Positions 36,001-50,815 of a stretch of 64,000 nt of DNA are shown here, one piece after another. Source of the DNA: Calendula officinalis (lineage: Eukaryota > Streptophyta > Magnoliopsida > Asterales > Asteraceae); assembly GCA_963853835.1 (NCBI GenBank), contig OY970823.1, positions 12,170,001-12,234,000 on the forward strand, read 5' to 3'. The position numbers and the translations under genes are program-made. The number at the start of each line of letters is the position of its first letter. The first letter of the stretch is position 1. The notes under the pieces are model-generated. The model saw only the letters and a list, made by a program, of their open reading frames with translations. It did not search any database and had not been told where the DNA came from.

Positions 36001-38175
36001 ACCTATTACTTGTAAAATGGATATCTATAGGCTATTAGTCATGGCTAGTAGTTATACTGGTTCAAGCTCCATTGGTACAAGTTATGGACATCTAGTGGTT
36101 ATAATGGTTCAAGGGCCATGTTTATGGGTCAATGGTTCAAGGCCCATCAGTATGAGTTATGGACATCTAATGGTTATAATAGTTCAAGGGCCATGGTTAT
36201 AGGTTATGGACACCTATTACTCGTGAAATGGATATCTATAGGCTATTGGTCATGGCTAGTAGATTTAATGGTTAAAGGGCCATCGGTATGAGATATGGAC
36301 GTTTAGTGGTTATAATGGTTCAAGGGCCATGCATATGGGTTATTGACACCTATTACTTGTAAAATACGTATCTATAGGCTATTGGTCATGGCTACTAGTT
36401 ATAAATGGTTCAAGGGCCATCGGTATGAGTAATGGACATCTCGTGGTAATAATGGTTCAAGGGCCTTGGTAATAGGTTATGGACACCTACTACTTGTAAA
36501 ATGGATATCTATAGACTATTGGTCATGGCTAGTAGTTATAATGGTTCAAGCGCCATCGGTACGAGTTATGGACATCTAGTGGTCATAATGGTTCAACGGC
36601 CATGGTTATGGGTTATGGACACATATTACTTGTAAAATGGATATCTATATGCCATTAGTCATGGCTAGAAGTTATACTAGTTCAAGCTCCATCGGTACGA
36701 GTTATGGACATCTAGTGGTTATAATAGTTCAAGGGCCATGGTTATAGGTCATAATGGTTCTAGGCCCATCGGTATGAGTTATGGACATCTAATGGTAATA
36801 ATGGTTCAAGGGCCATGGTTATAGGTTATGGACACCTATTACTCATAACATGGATATCTATAGGCTATTGGTCATGGCTACTAGTTATAAATGGTTCAAG
36901 GGCCATCGGTACGGGTTATGGATATCTAGTGGTTATAATGGCTCAAGGGCAATGGTTATGGAGTACGGACACCTATTACGTGTAAAATGGATATCTATAG
37001 GCTATTGGTCATGGCTAGTAGTTATAATGGTTCAAGGGCCATCGGTAGGAGTTATGGACATCTAGTGGTTATAATGGTTCAAGGGCAATGGTTATTGGAT
37101 ATGGACACCTATTACTTGTAAAATGGACATCTATAGGCTATTGGTCATGGCTAGTAGTTATACTGGTTCAAGCTCCATCGGTACGAGTCATGGACATCTG
37201 GTGGTTATAATGGTTCAAGGGCCATGGTCATGGGTCATAATGGTTCAAGGCCCATCGGTATGAGTTATGGACATCTAATGGTAATAATGGTTCAAGGGCC
37301 ATGGTTATAGGTTATGGACACCTATTACTCGTAACATGGATATCTATAGGCTATTGGTCATGGCTACTAGTTATAAATGGTTCAAGGGCCATCGGTACGG
37401 GTTATGGATATCTAGTGGTTATAATGGCTCAAGGGCAATGGTTATGGAGTACGGACACCTATTACGTGTAAAATGGATATCTATAGGCTATTGGTCATGG
37501 CTAGTAGTTATAATGGTTCAAGGGCCATCGGTAGGAGTTATGGACATCTAGTGGTTATAATGGTTCAAGGGCAATGGTTATTGGATATGGACACCTATTA
37601 CTTGTAAAATGGACATCTTTTAGGCTATTGGTCATGGCTAGTAGTTATACTGGTTCAAGCTCCATCGGTACGAGTCATGGACATCTAGTGGTTATAATGG
37701 TTCAAGGGCCATGGTTAATGGTTTAATGGTTCAAGGCCCATCAGTATGAGTTATGGACATCTAATGGTTATAATAGTTCAAGGACCATGGTTATAGGTTA
37801 TGGACACCTATTACTCGTGAAATGGATATCTATAGGCTATTGGACATGGTTAGTAGTTGTAATGGTTCAAGGGTCATCGATACAAGTTACGGACATCAAG
37901 TGGTTATAATGGTTCAAGGGCAATGATTATGGGTTATGGACACCTATTACTTGTAAAATTGATATCTATAGGCTATTGGTTATGGCTAGTAGATATAATG
38001 GTTAAAGGGCCATCGGTATGAGATATGGACGCTTAGTGGTTATAATGGTTCAAGGGCCACGCGTATGGGTTATTGACACCTATTACTTGTAAAATACGTA
38101 TCTATAGGCTATTGGCCATGGCTACTAGTTATAAATGGTTCAAGGGCCATCGGTATGAGTAATGGACATCTCGTG
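33060..38175. repeat. Satellite segmental tandem duplication, copy 1 (~5.12 kb)
   Basis: Many landmarks recur exactly 5,118 bp later (33552 to 38670, 34610 to 39728, 35853 to 40971). The copy includes a 1,058-bp hybrid of the front of half 1 and the end of half 2, a 1,407-type unit, and two tandem 486-bp stretches (36850 and 37336). The marker TTATGGCATCAAG, one base shorter than the usual TTATGGACATCAAG, occurs at ~33830 and ~34889. Boundaries are approximate. Confidence 0.85.
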
Positions 38176-41100
38176 GTAATAATGGTTCAAGGGCCCTGGT
38201 AATAGGTTATGGACACCTATTACTTGTAAAATGGATATTTATAGACTATTGGTCATGGCTAGTAGTTATAATGGTTCAAGCGCCATCGGTACGGGTTATG
38301 GACATCTAGTAGTCATAATGGTTCAACGGCCATGGTTATGGGTTATGGACACCTATTACTTGTAAAATGGATATCTATATGCTATTAGTCATGGCTAGAA
38401 GTTATACTAGTTCAAGCTCCATCGGTACGAGTTATGGACACTTAGTGGTTATAATGGTTCAAGGGTCATGGTTATGGGTCTTAATGGTTCAAGGCCCATC
38501 GTTATGAGTTATGGACATCTAATGGTAATAATGGTTTCAAGGGTCATGGTTATAGGTTATGGACACCTATTACTCGTAAAATGGATATCTATAGGCTAAT
38601 GGTCATGGCTAGTAGTTATAATGGTTCAAGGGCAATGGTTATGGGATATGGACACCTATTACTTGTAAAATGGATATCTATAGGCTATTGGTCATGGCTA
38701 GTAGTTTTACTGGTTCAAGCTCCATCGGTACAAGTTATGGACATCTAGTGGTTATAATGGTTCAAGGGCCATGTTTATGGGTCAATGGTTCAAGGCCCAT
38801 CAGTATGAGTTATGGACATCTAATGGTTATAATAGTTCAAGGGCCATGGTTATAGGTTATGGACACCTATTACTCGTGAAATGGATATCTATATGCTATT
38901 GGTCATGGTTAGTAGTTGTAATGGTTCAAGGGCCATCGATACGAGTTATGGCATCAAGTGGTTATAATGGTTCAAGAGCAATGATTATGGGTTACGAACA
39001 CCTATTACTTCTAAAATTGATATCTATAGGCTATTGGTTATGGCTAGTAGATATAATGGTTAAAGGGCCATCGGTAGGAGATATGGACGTTTAGTGGTTA
39101 TAATGGTTGAAGGGCCATGCGTATGGGTTATTGACACCTATTACTTGTAAAATACGTATCTATAGGCTATTGGTCATTGCTACTAGTTATAAATGGTTCA
39201 AGGGCCATCGGTATGAGTAATGGACATCTCGTGGTAATAATGGTTCAAGGGCCCTGGTAATAGGTTATGGACACCTATTACTTGTAAAATGGATATTTAT
39301 AGACTATTGGTCATGGCTAGTAGTTATAATGGTTCAAGCGCCATCGGTACGGGTTATGGACATCTAGTAGTCATAATGGTTCAACGGCCATGGTTATGGG
39401 TTATGGACACCTATTACTTGTAAAATGGATATCTATATGCTATTAGTCATGGCTAGAAGTTATACTAGTTCAAGCTCCATCGGTACGAGTTATGGACACT
39501 TAGTGGTTATAATGGTTCAAGGGTCATGGTTATGGGTCTTAATGGTTCAAGGCCCATCGTTATGAGTTATGGACATCTAATGGTAATAATGGTTTCAAGG
39601 GTCATGGTTATAGGTTATGGACACCTATTACTCGTAAAATGGATATCTATAGGCTAATGGTCATGGCTAGTAGTTATAATGGTTCAAGGGCAATGGTTAT
39701 GGGATATGGACACCTATTACTTGTAAAATGGATATCTATAGGCTATTGGTCATGGCTAGTAGTTTTACTGGTTCAAGCTCCATCGGTACAAGTTATGGAC
39801 ATCTATTGGTTATAATGGTTCAAGGGCCATGTTTATGGGTCAATGGTTCAAGGCCCATCAGTATGAGTTATGGACATCTAATGGTTATAATAGTTCAAGG
39901 GCCATGGTTATAGGTTATGGACACCTATTACTCGTGAAATGGATATCTATAGGCTATTGGTCATGGTTAGTAGTTGTAATGGTTCAAGGGCCATCGATAC
40001 GAGTTATGGCATCAAGTGGTTATAATGGTTCAAGAGCAATGATTATGGGTTACGGACACCTATTACTTGTAAAATCGATATCTATAGGCTATTGGTCATG
40101 GCTAGTAGATATAATGGTTAAAGGGCCATCGGTATGAGATATGGACGTTTAGTGGTTATAATGGTTCAAGGGCCATGCATATGGGTTATTGACACCTATT
40201 ACTTGTAAAATACGTATCTATAGGCTATTGGTCATGGCTACTAGTTATAAATGGTTCAAGGGCCATCGGTATGAGTAATGGACATCTAGTGGTAATAATG
40301 GTTCAAGGGCCTTGGTAATAGGTTATGGACACCTACTACTTGTAAAATGGATATCTATAGACTATTGGTCATGGCTAGTAGTTATAATGGTTCAAGCGCC
40401 ATCGGTACGAGTTATGGACTTCTAGTGGTCATAATGGTTCAAGGGCGATGGTTATGGGTTATGGACACCTATTACTTGTAAAATGGATATCTATATGCCA
40501 TTAGTCATGGCTAGAAGTTATACTAGTTCAAGCTCCATCGGTACGAGTTATGGACATCTAGTGGTTATAATAGTTCAAGGGCCATGGTTATGGGTCATAA
40601 TGGTTCTAGGCCCATCGGTATGAGTTATGGACATCTCGTGGTAATAATGGTTCAAGGGCGCTGGTAATAGGTTATGGACACCTATTACTTGTAAAATGGA
40701 TATTTATAGACTATTGGTCATGGCTAGTAGTTATAATGGTTCAAGCGCCATCGGTACGAGTTATGGACATCTAGTAGTCATAATGGTTCAACGGCCATGG
40801 TTATGGGTTATGGACACCTATTACTTGTAAAATGGATATCTATATGCTATTAGTCATGACTAGAAGTTATACTAGTTCAAGCTCCATCGGTACGAGTTAT
40901 GGACACTTAGTGGTTATAATGGTTCAAGGGTCATGGTTATGGGTCTTAATGGTTCAAGGCCCATCGGTATGTGTTATGGACATCTAATGGTAATAATGGT
41001 TTCAAGGGTCATGGTTATAGGTTATGGACACCTATTACTCGTAAAATGGATATCTATAGGCTAATGGTCATGGCTAGTAGTTATAATGGTTCAAGGGCAA

Positions 41101-43430
41101 TGGTTATGGGATATGGACACCTATTACTTGTAAAATGGATATCTATAGGCTATTAGTCATGGCTAGTAGTTATACTGGTTCAAGCTCCATTGGTACAAGT
41201 TATGGACATCTAGTGGTTATAATGGTTCAAGGGCCATGTTTATGGGTCAATGGTTCAAGGCCCATCAGTATGAGTTATGGACATCTAATGGTTATAATAG
41301 TTCAAGGGCCATGGTTATAGGTTATGGACACCTATTACTCGTGAAATGGATATCTATAGGCTATTGGTAATGGTTAGTAGTTGTAATGGTTCAAGGGCCA
41401 TCGATACGAGTTATGGACATCAAGTGGTTATAATGGTTCAAGAGCAATGATTATGGGTTACGGACACCTATTACTTGTAAAATTGATATCTATAGGCTAT
41501 TGGTCATGGCTAGTAGATTTAATGGTTAAAGGGCCATCGGTATGAGATATGGACGTTTAGTGGTTATAATGGTTCAAGGGCCATGCATATGGGTTATTGA
41601 CACCTATTACTTGTAAAATACGTATCTATAGGCTATTGGTCATGGCTACTAGTTATAAATGGTTCAAGGGCCATCGGTATGAGTAATGGACATCTCGTGG
41701 TAATAATGGTTCAAGGGCCTTGGTAATAGGTTATGGACACCTACTACTTGTAAAATGGATATCTATAGACTATTGGTCATGGCTAGTAGTTATAATGGTT
41801 CAAGCGCCATCGGTACGAGTTATGGACATCTAGTGGTCATAATGGTTCAACGGCCATGGTTATGGGTTATGGACACATATTACTTGTAAAATGGATATCT
41901 ATATGCCATTAGTCATGGCTAGAAGTTATACTAGTTCAAGCTCCATCGGTACGAGTTATGGACATCTAGTGGTTATAATAGTTCAAGGGCCATGGTTATA
42001 GGTCATAATGGTTCTAGGCCCATCGGTATGAGTTATGGACATCTAATGGTAATAATGGTTCAAGGGCCATGGTTATAGGTTATGGACACCTATTACTCAT
42101 AACATGGATATCTATAGGCTATTGGTCATGGCTACTAGTTATAAATGGTTCAAGGGCCATCGGTACGGGTTATGGATATCTAGTGGTTATAATGGCTCAA
42201 GGGCAATGGTTATGGAGTACGGACACCTATTACGTGTAAAATGGATATCTATAGGCTATTGGTCATGGCTAGTAGTTATAATGGTTCAAGGGCCATCGGT
42301 AGGAGTTATGGACATCTAGTGGTTATAATGGTTCAAGGGCAATGGTTATTGGATATGGACACCTATTACTTGTAAAATGGACATCTATAGGCTATTGGTC
42401 ATGGCTAGTAGTTATACTGGTTCAAGCTCCATCGGTACGAGTCATGGACATCTGGTGGTTATAATGGTTCAAGGGCCATGGTCATGGGTCATAATGGTTC
42501 AAGGCCCATCGGTATGAGTTATGGACATCTAATGGTAATAATGGTTCAAGGGCCATGGTTATAGGTTATGGACACCTATTACTCGTAACATGGATATCTA
42601 TAGGCTATTGGTCATGGCTACTAGTTATAAATGGTTCAAGGGCCATCGGTACGGGTTATGGATATCTAGTGGTTATAATGGCTCAAGGGCAATGGTTATG
42701 GAGTACGGACACCTATTACGTGTAAAATGGATATCTATAGGCTATTGGTCATGGCTAGTAGTTATAATGGTTCAAGGGCCATCGGTAGGAGTTATGGACA
42801 TCTAGTGGTTATAATGGTTCAAGGGCAATGGTTATTGGATATGGACACCTATTACTTGTAAAATGGACATCTTTTAGGCTATTGGTCATGGCTAGTAGTT
42901 ATACTGGTTCAAGCTCCATCGGTACGAGTCATGGACATCTAGTGGTTATAATGGTTCAAGGGCCATGGTTAATGGTTTAATGGTTCAAGGCCCATCAGTA
43001 TGAGTTATGGACATCTAATGGTTATAATAGTTCAAGGACCATGGTTATAGGTTATGGACACCTATTACTCGTGAAATGGATATCTATAGGCTATTGGACA
43101 TGGTTAGTAGTTGTAATTGTTCAAGGGTCATCGATACAAGTTACGGACATCAAGTGGTTATAATGGTTCAAGGGCAATGATTATGGGTTATGGACACCTA
43201 TTACTTGTAAAATTGATATCTATAGGCTATTGGTTATGGCTAGTAGATATAATGGTTAAAGGGCCATCGGTATGAGATATGGACGCTTAGTGGTTATAAT
43301 GGTTCAAGGGCCACGCGTATGGGTTATTGACACCTATTACTTGTAAAATACGTATCTATAGGCTATTGGCCATGGCTACTAGTTATAAATGGTTCAAGGG
43401 CCATCGGTATGAGTAATGGACATCTCGTGG
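38176..43430. repeat. Satellite segmental tandem duplication, copy 2 (~5.25 kb)
   Basis: This is nearly identical to 33060-38175. The spacing is 5,118 bp up to about 41340 and 5,254 bp after it, because this copy carries one extra 136-bp module (about 41370-41505). The one-base-deletion marker recurs at ~38949 and ~40007. Few substitutions were seen between copies (for example GGGCGCTGG near 40658 against GGGCCCTGG near 35540). Confidence 0.85.
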
Positions 43431-45583
43431 TAATAATGGTTCAAGGGCCTTGGTAATAGGTTATGGACACCTATTACTTGTAAAATGGATATTTATAGAC
43501 TATTGGTCATGGCTAGTAGTTATAATGGTTCAAGCACCATCGGTACGAGTTATGGACATCTAGTAGTCATAATGGTTCAAGGGCCATGGTTATGGGTTAT
43601 AGACACCTATTACTTGTAAAATGGATATCTATATGCTATTAGTCATGGCTAGAAGTTATACTAGTTCAAGCTCCATCGGTACGAGTTATGGACACTTAGT
43701 GGTTATAATGGTTCAAGGGTCATGGTTATGGGTCTTAATGGTTCAAGGCCCATCGGTATGAGTTATGGACATCTAATGGTAATAATGGTTTCAAGGGTCA
43801 TGGTTATAGGTTATGGACACCTATTACTCGTAAAATGGATATCTATAGGCTAATGGTCATGGCTAGTAGTTATAATGGTTCAAGGGCAATGGTTATGGGA
43901 TATGGACACCTATTACTTGTAAAATGGATATCTATAGGCTATTGGTCATGGGTAGTAGTTTTACTGGTTCAAGCTCCATCGGTACAAGTTATGGACATCT
44001 AGTGGTTATAATGGTTCAAGGGCCATGTTTATGGGTCAATGGTTCAAGGCCCATCTGTATGAGTTATGGACATCTAATGGTTATAATAGTTCAAGGGCCA
44101 TGGTAATAGGTTATGGACACCTATTACTCGTGAAATGCATATCTATAGGCTATTGGTCATGGTTAGTAGTTGTAATGGTTCAAGGGCCATCGATACGAGT
44201 TATGGACATCAAGTGGTTATAGTGGTTCAAGGGCAATGATTATGGGTTACGGACACCTATTACTTATAAAATTGATATCTATAGGCTATTGGTTAATGGC
44301 TAGTAGATATAATGGTTAAAGGGCCATCGGTATGAGATATGGACGTTTAGTGGTTATAATGGTTCAACGGCCATGCGTATGGGTTATTGACACCTATTAC
44401 TTGTAAAATACGTATCTATAGGCTATTGGTCATGGCTACTAGTTATAAATGGTTCAAGGGCCATCGGTATGAGTAATGGACATCTAGTGGTAATAAAGGT
44501 TCAAGGGCCTTGGTAATAGGTTATGGACACCTACTACTTGTAAAATGGATATCTATAGACTATTGGTCATGGCTAGTAGTTATAATGGTTCAAGCACCAT
44601 CGGTACGAGTTATAGACATCTAGTGGTCATAATGGTTCAAGGGCCATGGTTATGGGTTATGGACACCTATTACTTGTAAAATGGATATCTATATGCCATT
44701 AGTCATGGCTAGAAGTTATACTAGTTCAAGCTCCATCGGTACGAGTTATGGACACTTAGTGGTTATCATGGTTCAAGGGCCACGGTTATGGGTCTTAATG
44801 GTTCAAGGCCCATCGGTATGAGTTATGGAGATCTAATGGTAATAATGGTTTCAAGGGCCATGGTTATAGGTTATGGACACCTACTACTCATAAAATGGAC
44901 ATCTATAGGCTATTGGTCATGGCTACTAGTTATAATGGTTCAAGGGCAACGGTTATGGGATATGGATACCTATTACTTGTAAAATGGATATCTATAGGCT
45001 ATTGGTCATGGCTAGTAGTTATACTGGTTCAAGCTCCATCGGTACAAGTTATGGACATCTAGTGGTTATAATGTTTCAAGGGCCATGTTTATGGGTCAAT
45101 GGTTCAAGGCCCATCAGTATGAGTTATGGACATCTAATGGTTATAATAGTTCAAGGGCCATGGTTATAGGTTATGGACACCTATTACTCGTGAAATGGAT
45201 ATCTATAGGCTATTGGTCATGGTTAGTAGTTGTAATGGTTCAAGGGCCATCGATACGAGTTATGGATATCAAGTGGTTATAATGGTTCAAGGGCAATGAT
45301 TATGGGTTATGGACACCTATTACTTGTAAAATTGATATCTATAGGCTATTGGTCATGGCTAGTAGATATAATGGTTAAAGGGCCATCGGTATGAGATATG
45401 GACGTTTAGTGGTTATAATGGTTCAAGGGCCATGCGTATGGGTTATTGACACCTATTACTTGTAAAATACGTATCTATAGGCTATTGGTCATGGCTACTA
45501 GTTATAAATGGTTCAAGGGCCATCGGTATGAGTAATAGACATCTAGTGGTAATAATGGTTCAAGGGCCTTGGTAATAGGTTAT
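43431..45583. repeat. Satellite block: half-1 units before diverged block D1
   Basis: A short transition, then one full half-1 unit (about 43601-44659, 1,059 bp), then a half-1 unit lacking its last 136-bp module (about 44660-45583). No genes seen. Confidence 0.83.
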
Positions 45584-47774
45584 GGACAGCTATTACTTGT
45601 GAAATGTATAACTATAGACTATTGGTCATGACCAGTATTTATAATGGTTCAAGCGCCATCGGTACGAGTTATGGACATCTAGTGGTCATAATGGTTCAAG
45701 GGCCGTGGTTATGGGTTATGGAGACCTATTACTTGTTAGATGGATATCTATAGGCTATTGGTCATGGCTAGTAGTTATACTGGTTCAAGCTCCATCTGTA
45801 CGAGTTATGGACGTCTAGAGGTTATAATGGTTCAAGGGCCATGGTTTTGGGTTACAATCGTTCAAGGGCCGTCGGTATGAGTTTTGGACATCTAATGGTT
45901 ATAATGGTTCAAGGGCCATGGGTATGGGTTATGGACACCTATTACTTTAAAAATTGATGTCTATAGGCTATTGGCCATGGCTAGTAGTTATAATGGTTCA
46001 ATGGCCATCGGTATGAGTTCTAGACATCTAGTGGTTATAATGGTTCAAGGGAAATGGTTATGGGTTATGGAGACCTATTATTTGTTAGATGGATATCTAT
46101 AGGCTATTGGTCATGGCTAGTAGTTATACTGGTTCAAGCTCCATCTGTACGAGTTATGGACGTCTAGTGGTTATAATTGTTCAAGGGCCATGGTTATGGG
46201 TTACAATCGTTCAAGGGCCATCAGTACGAGTTTTGGACATCTAATGAATGGTTCAAGGGCCATGGGTATGGGTTATGGACACCTATTACTTCTAAATTGA
46301 TATCTATAGGCTATTGGCCATGGCTAGTAGTTATAATGGTTCAATGGCCATCGGTATGAGTTCTGGACATCAAGTGGTTATAATGGTTCAAGGGCAATGG
46401 TTGTGGGTTACGGACACCTATTACTTGTAAAATGGATATCTACAGGCTATTGGTCACGGGTAGTAGTTATTCTAGTTCAAGCTACATCGGTACGAGTTAT
46501 GGACATCTAGTGGTTATAATGGTTCAAGGGTCATGGTTATGGGTTATGGACACCTATTACTTGTTAAATGGCCATCTTTTAGGATATTGGTCATGGCTAG
46601 TGGTTATAGTGGTTCAAGGGCCATGGTTATGGGTTATGGACACCTATTACTTGTAAAATTGATATCTACAGGCTATTGGTCATGGTAAGTAGTTATATTG
46701 GTTCAAGGGCCACCGGTATTAGTTATGGACATCTAGTGGTTATAATGGTTCAAGGGCCATGGTTATGGGTTATAATTGTTCTAGGGCCATCGGTATGAGT
46801 TTTGGACATCTAATGGTTATAATGGTTCAAGGGCCATGGGTATGGGTTATGGACACCTATTACTTTTAAAATTGATATCTATAGCCTATTGGCCATGGCT
46901 AGTAGTTATAATGGTTCAATGGCCATCGGTATGAGTTCTAGATATCTAGTGGTTATAACGGTTCAAGGGCAATGGTTATGGGTTATGGACACCTATTACT
47001 TGTAAAATGGATATCTACAAGCTATTGGTCATGGGTAGTAGTTATAATGGCTCAAGCTCCATCGGTACGAGTTATGGACATCTAGTGGTTATGATGTTTC
47101 AAGGGTCATGGTTATGGGTTATGGACACCTATTACTTGTAAAATGGCCATCGTTTAAGATATTGATCATGGCTAGTGTTTATAATGGTTCAAGGGCCATG
47201 GTTATGGGTTATGGACACCTATTACTTGTAAAATGGATATCTACAGGCTATTGGTCATGGTAAGTAGTTATAATGGTTCAAGGGCCACCAGTATTAGTTA
47301 TGTACATCTAGTAGCTATAATGGTTCAAAGGCCATGGTTATGGGTTATGGACACCTATTACTTGTAAAATGGCCATTTTTTTAGGATATTGGTCATGGCT
47401 AGTGGTTATTATGGTTCAAGGGCAATCGGTATGAGTAATGGACATCTAGTGGTCATAATGGTTCAAGGGACATGGTTATGGGTATGGACACCTATTACTT
47501 CTATAATAGATATCATTAGGCTATTGGTTATAATGGTTCAAGGGCCATGGTTATGGGTTATAATCGTTCAAGGGCCATCGGTATGAGTTTTGGACATCTA
47601 ATGGTTATAATGGTTCAAGAGCCATGGTTATGGGTTCTAGACACCTATTACTTCTAAAATTGATATCTATAGGCTATTGGCCATGGCTAGTAGTTATAAT
47701 GGTTCAATGGCCATCGGTATGAGTTCTGGACATCTAGTGGTTATAATGGATCAAGGGCCATGGTTATGGGTTAT
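45584..47774. repeat. Diverged satellite block D1 (2,191 bp)
   Basis: Modules of the same family carry many variants not seen in the left half of the array, such as GGAGACCTATTACTTGTTAG, ATGGCCATCTTTTAGG, and GGTTACAATCGTTC. The block begins with GGACAGCTATTACTTG. It is 581 bp longer than D2 and D3, so four or five extra modules are present or were lost in the others. Confidence 0.83.
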
Positions 47775-50700
47775 GGACACCTATTACTTGTAAAATAGAT
47801 ATCTATATGCTATTGGTCATGGCTAGTAGTAATACTGGTTCAAGCTCCATCGGTACGAGTTATGAACACTTAGTGGTTATCATGGTTCGAGGGCCATGGT
47901 TATGGTTCTTAATGGTTCAAGGCCCATCGGTATGAGTTATGGACATCTAATGGTAATAATGGTTTCAAGGGTCATAGTTATAGGTTATGGACACCTATTA
48001 CTCGTAAAATGGATATCTATAGGCTATTGGTCATGGCTACTAGTTATAATGGTTCAAGGGCAACGGTTATGGGATATGGACACCTATTACTTGTAAAATG
48101 GATATCTATAGGCTATTGGTCATGGCTAGTAGTTATACTGGTTCCAGCTCCATCGGTACAAGTTATGGACATCTAGTGGTTATAATGCTTCAAGGGCCAT
48201 GTTTATGGGTCAATGGTTCAAGGCCCATCAGTATGAGTTATGGACATCTAATGGTTATAATAGTTCAAGGGCCATGGTTATAGGTTATGGACACCTATTA
48301 CTCGTGAAATGGATATCTATAAGCTATTGGTCATGGTTAGTAGTTGTAATGGTTCAAGGGCCATCGATACGAGTTATGGATATCAAGTGGTTATAATGGT
48401 TCAAGGGCAATGATTATGGGTTATGGACACCTATTACTTGTAAAATTGATATCTATAGGCTATTGGTCATGGCTAGTAGATATAATCGTTAAAGGGCCAT
48501 CGGTATGAGATATGGACGTTTAGTGGTTATAATGGTTCAAGGGCCATGCGTATGGGTTAATGACACCTATTACTTGTAAAATACGTATCTATAGGCTATT
48601 GGTCATGGCTACTAGTTATAAATGGTTCAAGGGCCATCGGTATGAGTAATGGACATCTAGTGGTAATAATGGTTCAAGGGCCTTGGTAATAGGTTATGGA
48701 CACCTACTACTTGTAAAATGGATATCTATAGACTATTGGTCATGGCTAGTAGTTATAATGGTTCAAGCGCCATCGGTACGAGTTATAGACATCTAGTGGT
48801 CATAATGGTTCAAGGGCCATGGTTATGGGTTATGGACACCTATTATTTGTAAAATGGATATCTATATGCCATTAGTCATGGCTAGAAGTTATACTAGTTC
48901 AAGCTCCATCGGTACGAGTTATGGACACTTAGTGGTTATCATGGTTCAAGGGCCATGGTTATGGGTCTTAATGGTTCAAGGCCCATCGGTATGAGTTATG
49001 GACATCTAATGGTAATAATGGTTTCAAGGGCCATGGTTATAGGTTATGGACACCTATTACTCGTAAAATGGATATCTATAGGCTATTGGTCATGGCTAGT
49101 AGTTATAATGGTTCAAGGGCAATGGTTATGGGATATGGACACCTATTACTTGTAAAATGGATATCTATAGGCTATTGGTCATGGCTAGTAGTTATACTGG
49201 TTCAAGCTCCATCGGTACAAGTTATGGACATCTAGTGGTTATAATGCTTCAAGGGCAATGTTTATGGGTCAATGGTTCAAGGCCCATCAGTATGAGTTAT
49301 GGACATCTAATGGTTATAATAGTTCAAGGGCCATGGTTATAGGTTATGGACACCTATTACTCGTGAAATGGATATCTATAGGCTATTGGTCATGGTTAGT
49401 AGTTGTAATGGTTCAAGGGCCATCGATACGAGTTATGGATATCAAGTGGTTATAATGGTTCAAGGGCAATGATTATGGGTTATGGACACCTATTACTTGT
49501 AAAATTGATATCTATAGGCTATTGGTCATGGCTAGTAGATATAATGGTTAAAGGGCCATCGGTATGAGATATGGACGTTTAGTGGTTATAATGGTTCAAG
49601 GGCCATGCGTATGGGTTAATGACACCTATTACTTGTAAAATACGTATCTATAGGCTATTGGTCATGGCTACTAGTTATAAATGGTTCAAGGGCCATCGGT
49701 ATGAGTAATGGACATCTAGTGGTAATAATGGTTCAAGGGCCTTGGTAATAGGTTATGGACACCTACTACTTGTAAAATGGATATCTATAGACTATTGGTC
49801 ATGGCTAGTAGTTATAATGGTTCAAGCGCCATCGGTACGAGTTATAGACATCTAGTGGTCATAATGGTTCAAGGGCCATGGTTATGGGTTATGGACACCT
49901 ATTATTTGTAAAATGGATATCTATATGCCATTAGTCATGGCTAGAAGTTATACTAGTTCAAGCTCCATCGGTACGAGTTATGGACACTTAGTGGTTATCA
50001 TGGTTCAAGGGCCATGGTTATGGGTCTTAATGGTTCAAGGCCCATCGGTATGAGTTATGGACATCTAATGGTAATAATGGTTTCAAGGGCCATGGTTATA
50101 GGTTATGGACACCTATTACTCGTAAAATGGATATCTATAGGCTATTGGTCATGGCTAGTAGTTATAATGGTTCAAGGGCAATGGTTATGGGATATGGACA
50201 CCTATTACTTGTAAAATGGATATCTATAGGCTATTGGTCATGGCTAGTAGTTATACTGGTTCAAGCTCCATCGGTACAAGTTATGGACATCTAGTGGTTA
50301 TAATGCTTCAAGGGCAATGTTTATGGGTCAATGGTTCAAGGCCCATCAGTATGAGTTATGGACATCTAATGGTTATAATAGTTCAAGGGCCATGGTTATA
50401 GGTTATGGACACCTATTACTCGTGAAATGGATATCTATAGGCTATTGGTCATGGTTAGTAGTTGTAATGGTTCAAGGGCCATCGATACGAGTTATGGATA
50501 TCAAGTGGTTATAATGGTTCAAGGGCAATGATTATGGGTTATGGACACCTATTACTTGTAAAATTGATATCTATAGGCTATTGGTCATGGCTAGTAGATA
50601 TAATGGTTAAAGGGCCATCGGTATGAGATATGGACGTTTAGTGGTTATAATGGTTCAAGGGCCATGTGTATGGGTTATTGACACCTATTACTTGTAAAAT

Positions 50701-50815
50701 ACGTATCTATAGGCTATTGGTCATGGCTACTAGTTATAAATGGTTCAAGGGCCATCGGTATGAGTAATGGACATCTAGTGGTAATAATGTTTCAAGGGCC
50801 TTGGTAATAGGTTAT
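47775..50815. repeat. Satellite block: three half-1 units (1,059, 1,059, 923 bp)
   Basis: Units start near 47775, 48834 and 49893. The third lacks the last 136-bp module and runs into block D2. The three units are nearly identical. Confidence 0.87.
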
